Assembly (NCBI GenBank): GCA_030141605.1
Contig: JAQGDQ010000050.1
Span: 628,971 to 692,970 of the forward strand
Length of the DNA stretch: 64,000 nt
Origin: Tubiluchus corallicola
Lineage: Eukaryota; Priapulida; Priapulimorpha; Priapulimorphida; Tubiluchidae
Direction of reading: 5' to 3'
The position numbers and the translations under genes are program-made. The notes under the pieces were generated by a model. It made no database searches. It saw only the letters and a list, made by a program, of their open reading frames with translations, and was not told where the DNA came from. Of the stretch, positions 54,201 to 63,200 are shown piece by piece (positions within the stretch are counted from its first letter, which is position 1; every line of letters begins with the position of its first letter).

Positions 54201-57200
54201 TGTTTTCAACACCCAGAATAAAATTGTCAATATAATCAAAGTCTAATATTTTTTTAATATATAAATATTTCTAGCATACTGCCCATCTTCAATACGATTA
54301 AGATCTCATAGTTTTAATGTGAAATAAGCTAAACAAAAACAGGAAATAAACTAATTACATAAAAATCACTAAACCTTTTTAGTTTTGTGCTGAAACTGAG
54401 CAGAGCGCTGGAATTGTTCACAAATAGAGAAAATATTATGTTTATAACTTTGTATCATCATACTTGTGAATGTTTTTATTTTCTTTGATTGGATAGGGGA
54501 TGCTTGTGGCAACAGCTATAGAACGAGAGGTAAAGTCCATCCATTAGGCTGTTCAAGCATGCAGTGATGCATATTTTTATCCTGTTGTTTACAAACTTTT
54601 GTAGAATTCTAAGTGGTATTTGGCTAATGCTTTCTCTGCAGCTTGCACTTGCTCTATTTTTGTTCCTTTTTAAATGCAGTTTTGCACACTGCAAGCAGGG
54701 ACGATTTGCTAATGTCGATGGTTGCACTTGGGCTGAATTTGCCTATAATCACTTGAGATTAGACACTCGAGCCAGCAAAAGTGAGTAGATGAAACCACCC
54801 AGAACCAACTTTCTCAGCAGTTGCACTTACTGCCAGGTGTGATATTGCTTAACTTCTGTAGCTTTGTTACTTGTCGCAACCTCTCAACTATATCTCCTGC
54901 CCAAATGGGGCTTTTTGGTGATAAAAAAGCGACAGATTGCTCGTTATTTGGAAAATCATGTTCAGTAAATCCTCACTGAATGGTACATCATTCGCTCAAA
55001 TTTGGTATCTGTACCAAATGTGGGAATTTGGCAAATGAAAGCCTACTGTTGTGCAAAAATGTCATCGTTAGAAAAAAACCCACTGCTGAACAGAGGGCTG
55101 TTAGACAAACTTAACAACTTGTTGTTAAATATTTTCTGTTGCTACTGTTTTAGTTTTTAACTACTCAGCATATGCATCCTGAGAACTATTGCTTTCAACC
55201 TAATTCATCCAGAGTTTTGTGAACTTTAGTAAAATGTAAATTATAGATCAATTATGAGTAAAAGCTTTGGTACAGGAACAAATTATTACATTTGTTTTGT
55301 TATTGAAGGAAAATTAATTACATCTTAACTGCAATGCCACAACCAGGTCAAATAAATAATGTTTGTTGAGTACTAGGTTCTTCATGCCAACATGCTATCT
55401 CATTTATATTATTTGCTTTTTTATGAAGTTACTTAGACTTTTGTGAGTTAAGGTTTCTCAAGCTTTTGTTAGGTTAATACTAATTTTAGTTGATGTCGAC
55501 GGCAAAGTGTATCCGTGCTTGTAATAGCACGTTGTGCATAGAGTAGTAACATTTGTTGATGAAGGATGGAGCATTTTACAGTGCTAGCCATTTAAATAGT
55601 TTGCAAAATGATATGTAAAAAAATTTTAAATTAATTTTACATATTAGCCATTTGTCATCAACGTAGCCATAAGCTGTTATATGGTTTCGTGATTATTTTT
55701 TGCATTTTTAAATGATGCATTAAAAATTATCCACTATCATTGCTTGTACTAATTTACTAATGTACTTAATTCGTTTACTGAATTTACCCTACATTAGTGT
55801 TTATTTGTACTAAGCAATGCTTTTCTGTTGGGAAACGCACAAGTTTTGTGCAGCTTTGCACTAGCTGTCATTTATACCATACTTATCTTACATATTCATT
55901 TTTAATAACAGAAAAGTGTGAAATTTTACACATTCTATGCACATCTGTTGCAGCTAGCCAGTCTGCTTGTGTAACAATACTTTTTTTGGCTGGTAGTTGT
56001 TGTCATCATTAGTGCCGTCCTTGTTGTCCTCATTGTGGCCTATTGTTGTTAGTAGCAGTAGATAAAGTAATGTTAATGTGTATCTCATGATATAAACATG
56101 TTTTTAAACCTGGAAAGTTTAAGCACTTTAAAGTAAAATCAAATTAAATATTTCTATTTTTGATCATCACGTGAAGTGAGTTCATTCAGCAGTGCAAAAG
56201 CTACGAAAGCTGCTATCAGTTTTGCTACCACAGAGTTAAGAAAATAATTCAAAATATTGTGTGAAATAGAATCAAACTTTGAAACTTCTTGTGTTTGTGC
56301 TTTGCTTAACAATTTTGCTTTCTTGATTAGACAACAGTATGGCATGTTTCGTCAGCTAAAGTGGGACAGAAAATTCCTATTTTGTAACTTTAAAATGTTT
56401 TTGTTTCTGTAGCATTTATACATGCGATACTTTTGTGACATAACTCATAAAACAAGGTGTGCATTTCTGTAGTAACCTGATATTGTAATTGTTTATATAA
56501 TAATATTTGTATTGTTGTATATAATAGTTTATAAATTGTATAGCAAGTCAATGTATATAATTTTCATCTAGGGAATGTTGGCTGGAACGTCTGAAGTAAT
56601 AAACAGTCAACACAGTCTGTTGTTGCTATGGGAGCACGAGTGCTGCAGAGTGATATCTGACAGATTTATTGTTCAAACTGATATTGAGTGGTTCAAAAAT
56701 GCTCTGAGAAAGGTATTAATTTTACTAGCTAATGCCGCCAGTCCTTTCTGTGCTTTTAAATTGGTTTTCAATTACAATATATTAAAATAATATGGAATTA
56801 AATAAAATTTGTTGTATATAAATGTTATAAGTAGTTGTGAAAAATTCTTCAGTCTTTTTTGTGGACGTATTGTGTTTTGTAGTATGATGGACTGATTTTG
56901 TTTTTTTGGATTAATATCATAAATGATCTGTAGAAGCTGAAAACTTGTGCAAAAGTAAAGCACAACAAAAATAAGCTGCCAGTTAGCAACAAAACACAAA
57001 TATGTGTAAATTTTATTCAGCTAAAATAATTTTTTACCCATAATGTAGCAGCTTCTTAATTAGCCTAAAGTTAAAATCTGATAACTTTCTGCTTTTCTAG
57101 CTGGTTGAAGAGGAATTTGGCAAAGAAATTGTGGAAGAGTTGCCAGAGAATACTTATTTTGTAGACTTCATGAGAGATGCTCCAGAACCAACTGGTAATT

Positions 57201-60200
57201 TAATATTATCTTGATGATTAACTGCACATTTCTATGTTGGCAGAATAGTTTATAGTTTTGATTTGATGACACAAGATACAGAGAGAATTATGGCTAGATT
57301 ACTTTTTCGTATCCTACGCGAATGTAAGAAGGCATGCAGGTTAATATTTATAAACAAAGCTGATGTCATAGTGATTTAAAGTGACATTAAAGAAACAGTT
57401 TTTTCTTAATAGAACTTTAATTACAAGAAAAAATTCACATTATTTAAGCAATTTCCACAAACAACTTCAGGCCTCAAGCTGGTAATTTGCATTTCTACTT
57501 ACTAGTATGCAAACCATTCCATAGTTCAGACCACTCATTTGATGACAGAGTTAGTCTGTTTCAGCTAAAATTATCTGGTATTTTTTTCAAGAGCTCAATT
57601 CTTGTGTTACACAATGACTGTATAATCTAGATTCACCTTTTAAATCAAATAGAAAATTGAAAAATGTCATGTCCCAAATTTGGTGCTGGACAATGATTGC
57701 ACAATTTTCTAGTAGCAGCAGAATTTTAGTAGATTAACACTTAAAGCTTTCTTTTTCTTGTTTTTATTACACGCCCAGAAACATGTGTACACATTTGTTG
57801 TCTAAACTGCTTTTAATAATTATAATGTGTTTAAAATGTTTTATAAGGCAATCTATGATTAACATGTACAATAAAATTAGTGATCCTTCTTCGTTCAGGT
57901 TGTGAGTAATTGATTGCTCAATTCTTATTTCGAGAATTCATCTGAGTTTTTTCCATAGGTGATGAAGAAGCTGACGTGCAATTGACAGCGCCAAAAGTTT
58001 ATGAGCCCATTCATTCCATAGACTTAATCAAGAACAAACTGCAGAATTACATGCAGCAACACAACGAGACTCAGCGTGGTGCTGGACTTGATTTGGTCTT
58101 TTTTGCCGTAAGTTTGCTTTGATAATACTTCATATATCCTGTAGCGGATAGCCCTATAGGCTGAATAGGCTGAAGCCTAAGGTCCGGGATCAAAAGAGGC
58201 CCGGCAAAATCCGGATTTATGACGATACGCCATATTTCTGAAAATAAAAATATAAGAATAAGTACTAATAAGAATAATATAAGAATACTTACTAATAAGT
58301 ATAAGAAATTAGTAAGAAACTAAAGTTACTTTCAGAGTTTCTGATTGGCTTATTTTAGTTGACATCTAACCCAGAAACTCACCAAGCTGTAATCGTGTTT
58401 ATATAGTCCTAGTCCACAACTCAAGGATCAAAAAGATATAATTTTTATCACAATCGGTGGGCAAAAACTCACAAAATTAAACAAACTTACAAATGACGAG
58501 AGCTCCACAAAAACACGTCAGCTCAGCAGTGTAGCAACATTTAAAAGGCTCGTTCCAAGCTCAAGCCTAAGGCCCATAAAATCATAATCCGCCGCTGCAT
58601 ATATCACTGCTACGCATTAACCAGAACAAGGCTGCTTAACAAAAAATAATAAGCTTTTCATCGTAATTACGTTTGTGTAACTTTAAAATATTCATTGTTG
58701 CCACATATTGACTGTTCGGTCCACATCTTTGCTTGTTTTTTAATTCTGCAGGCTTATAGAATGTCAATGAGATTTCTATGTTTTTGTGTTTATATTACAT
58801 TGTTGTGAGTTAACTGTCTCTGCTTAAGCTTGTATAGGTCTAGAAACAAAGTGCTTAATTATGGGTTAATCCTGGTTTACCATATGTGCCATAAACCTAA
58901 ACAGTACTTGCACTGTACTATTAACTACACTATCTATTTTGTATGCATAAATTTAAATGGCACCATTTGCATTATTTAAATATGTAATTATGTATGCATG
59001 CAATGCATGCAGGCGTGCTCAGTATGTGTGTATCCGTATGTGTGCGTGCGGTTAACTCATTCATATTGCTGTTTTCAGGATGCTATGGTTCATCTGGTAC
59101 GCATTGCTCGAATCCTGCGCACCCCTCAGAGTAACTGTTTACTTGTTGGTGTAGGCGGGTCAGGAAAAATGGTTCTTACCAAACTGGCATCTTTTATAAA
59201 TGGTTACCAATTTGCACAGATTACCTTAACACGGTAAGCGTGACTCAGTACATGCACTTGTTATACTGTAGAGACAATCAGTCAGAATTGTTGTGTCATG
59301 TAATTACAAGACATTGAAAATGCTGTGGATCTGATCAGCAAAATAAACAAGGCTTTCAAGCCTGCCTTATGACAAAGTTACCTTGAGAAGTTAGTTCGGT
59401 AAAGTCCTCAAGAAGGTTCAGGCTTGCGGAGCATAGAAAGTGAACTGGCTCTATCGATCATATACACTACTTTTTGATTTAGAGGGCAGGTTGATTCTTC
59501 CGCAAGAATAATTCCGAAAAAAAGGATTTGTAATATATAAACAGTCTAATCTGTTGGAGTGCGAACAAATTTGCATTCTGTGCAGTTGACATTTTTTATG
59601 AAAGTCCACATGTGTGTTCTTTGTTACTCCCTGAAGTTTGGTCAGCCGTGTTTTTTAAAATACTAGTCGAAATTATGTTGTACATGAAACTTGTTTATGA
59701 TACTGTACTTATATCAACTGAACTGCACAATGTTTAAATGTTTGAGCCACATTCACATTAGAGGCAGACTTAGATTAAACACCATTTGTGTGAAATTGTG
59801 ACATCATCTTCATCGTGATACTTTAAAATTTCACTTTGACTTCTTCTACCTTTATGAAAAGTATGAAATGTCGTTTAGGATAAAGCAAGCCAAAATAAAT
59901 ACAATCATGTGTTGCTGCATTTAAAAAAATCTGTATAAGTGCTAAGCATGCCTTCTCTCTAAGCAAGAGCATTGTCATTTCTCATTTTAACCAGTGAGTA
60001 TCAATTGAAGTGAAGCAGATTAATGTCTCAATGTATCAGGTGACTCAGCCAAAGCAAAAGTAATTCATAAGTGCAACTTCGGTTATCTGACTATAGTTAC
60101 AATTTTTGTAGAGGCTATAATGTGAGCAATTTACTGGAAGATCTTAAGTCATTGTACAGGAAAGCAGGGCTGGACGCCAAGAAAATAACTTTCTTCTTCA

Positions 60201-63200
60201 GTGAAAAGGTCATCAAGGACGACTCTTTTATGGAGTATATGAACAATATTTTAAGTAGTGGAGAGGTACTTGGTTTGTTATTTTCAGTGTTTTGTTTAGT
60301 TTTAGGACTTAAAATGTAAGATGTTTTGCATATAAATTAATCTACAAGTAACCAAATTAAATAGTAATTATATCTCAGTATAGTATGAAAACGTTGAATA
60401 GATAAGTGATGTAAAACTAGGACCAACAATGCTAAATGTATTGCATTTGTCTTGACATCAAATTACAAAAATCTAATATGTTTTGCAGTATTAACTATAT
60501 TATTTTGCAATTTCTTTTTAAATTTCACTTCAATTTTGCAGGTATCAAACTTGTTCAACCGAGATGAAATTGAGGAGCTATGTCAGTCTTTAACGCCCGT
60601 GTTTAAAAGGGAAATGCCACGGACAATGCTCACGACGGAAAATTTGTATAATTTCTTTTTGAGTCGAGTCAAAAATAATCTACACATAGCTCTTAGTTTC
60701 TCACCAGTATGTTTTAATACTTTTAGTTTTGATTTTTTTTACAGTGCAATATGGTGAATGTAATGTGCAGAATGTGCAGCATTTCTTTGTAGCTGCATAG
60801 TCATTTGTCACGAGTTATACGATGTACTTATAGAAAAAATTGTGCAAAGGTTATGAAAAATTTTCATACGAAAGCTGGAAAAGTGTAAAGCAAATTACAA
60901 AACTTAGTCACTTTCCAGCAATGGAGATTTCATCCATAGTAGGCCAATTTTTTTGCGGCTCTATCTTTTTTGAGAGGTCAATTAACTCTGTTAGTACAAA
61001 ATTGTTCATTAGCCGAATGGCCTGTTGTTTCATTCGAAGTTTCTGGGCATTCACCAAACCTAAACATGCTGATTACACTCATATAGAATCAAGATTTGAT
61101 CAGTTGCCAGACTAAAGTGGCGTTTACCAGCATACGGGATGCGTTATGTGTCATCCATCTGCAGAGTTGTTGCGTGATAAAAATTAATAGGAAATAGCTG
61201 CAAAAAAGTAACGCATAATGCAGGTCTGATAAACAGGTGCATTGAAAACTATATAAACCGATTTTATCCATTCCGCACCCGCATTCCCGATATCCACTAA
61301 ATGCCACTTAACACAATAATCTTGATTAACGTCCAAGTTTATAGCATTTACAAGAAACATTTCTTTAGTACGTGTCGCATTTCTCATATTGTTGAAAAAT
61401 GGACATTTAATGTAAATTGAATAAGAAATGGACATTTTTATTTATTATACACTAAAAGACACCCATGTTTAAATAATAAATAAACGTTGTCATTTAATAA
61501 TAGTGATGATAATGATGACGATAATATTAAACAATAATAATTATCATTGATAATTATGTCAACGTCACCAAACAGTTGCATTATTGCATTAAATTATTAC
61601 AAGTTTATTCACTTTTTACAGGTCGGAGAACGATTTAGAAACTGGGCATTAAAATTTCCAGGACTAATAGCTGGGTGTACAATGGACTGGTTTCAAAGAT
61701 GGCCAAAAGATGCTCTTGTTGCCATGTCTGAACACTTCCTAGAACACTTTGAAGAAATACCCTCCCAGGAAGTGCGATACTCACTAGTGTCTGCTATGGC
61801 TGACTTTCAGGTGCCTTTCAATTAAGAAACTATAGAAGAAGTACTTTAGTCATTCTTGTAAAAGTATTTGTGACAATAATTAGTTAATATTCCTCATGAG
61901 TACAATATAACCAATAATTTAATAACTATAAGAACTGGGAATTAGCACCTGTTAGTAGGTAAATTGTTAAAAATGTATTAATTAGCTAATAGTTTTTGTT
62001 CTGTTGTTTGTTGTTATTGTTAATTGTTGTTGTCATCATCGCCGTCATCACCACCACTGCTGGCGCTGCTGCTGCTGTTGCTACCACTTTGCTTTTGTTA
62101 TGTATTTTATTCTTGTGCAGGACTTAGCTGTGGATATGTGCAACAACTACTTCCAACGTTTTCGACGGCAGGTTCACGTAACACCAAAAACCTACCTATC
62201 TTTTCTGAATAGCTATAAAGACGTTTATTGTCGCAAGCTTCATGAAATTAATGTTTTGTCTAAGAGAATTAATAATGGTACTCATACTTAACTAAAAATT
62301 CATTTGCACCGATACTGCAGTGTTTAACAATGTGAGTTTTTTAAAGGAGCACTGCTACACAATAAAAGTATCCCTTCTCAGTGCAGTTGTTGTTACAGAG
62401 CCTGTTATTATCGGTTTATTTGTTTGGTTCTTTTATATGTGCCACAATACATTGGTTTATGTGTGCTACAATACATTGGTCAATGGTGTGGTGCATGTTT
62501 TAATACTTCTGTAATCACTGCATGCTGCAAGTGTTCACATTTCATAAATTTTCTGCTTAGCAACAATTTGTTGCCACAACAACAAACTTTTATTTTTCCA
62601 TTTAATAGCAATTGCTTTATTTGAACAACCATTTTTTGCCTTCATATCAAACCAGAATACAAACAAATCCACTTCGACTGATAAAAGTCTGTTATATTTT
62701 ATGAAGATGTTTGATTGTAGCTGAATTCAGCAACCACTTTACTTGTGTTTATGTTATCAAATGAATAACTCTGTATGAACAGACAAGAGAAAAAAGGATC
62801 GGTCAGTAGCTTTTCCAGCTAAAAAAAGTTTCATATCATGTCACCATTGTTCAGCTAGGAATAGAAACTTTTAAAATTTAAATATTTAAATATCTTGGCT
62901 TACAAAGTCATAGCACATGCAGCTAGTAACTTTTTACATTATGTAACTAAATGGCAAATAAATGTAAAATCAGAGAACGTTAGATTTAGAAGCACTAATG
63001 ATTTTTCACTTTGGACTGCATTTCTATGCTTTTAAACATTTTTATAGAGCCACTGCTTTATTAAAAATGTTTATTTAACATAGCATATGACTGAGAGAGT
63101 GCTGTTAATAAAGGAGTTGATGTATTAATTATAACAACTCTGCAAATTATTTTAGAATTGACATCTCATTTTAATGCATAAATATTTCTTGTAATTACTT

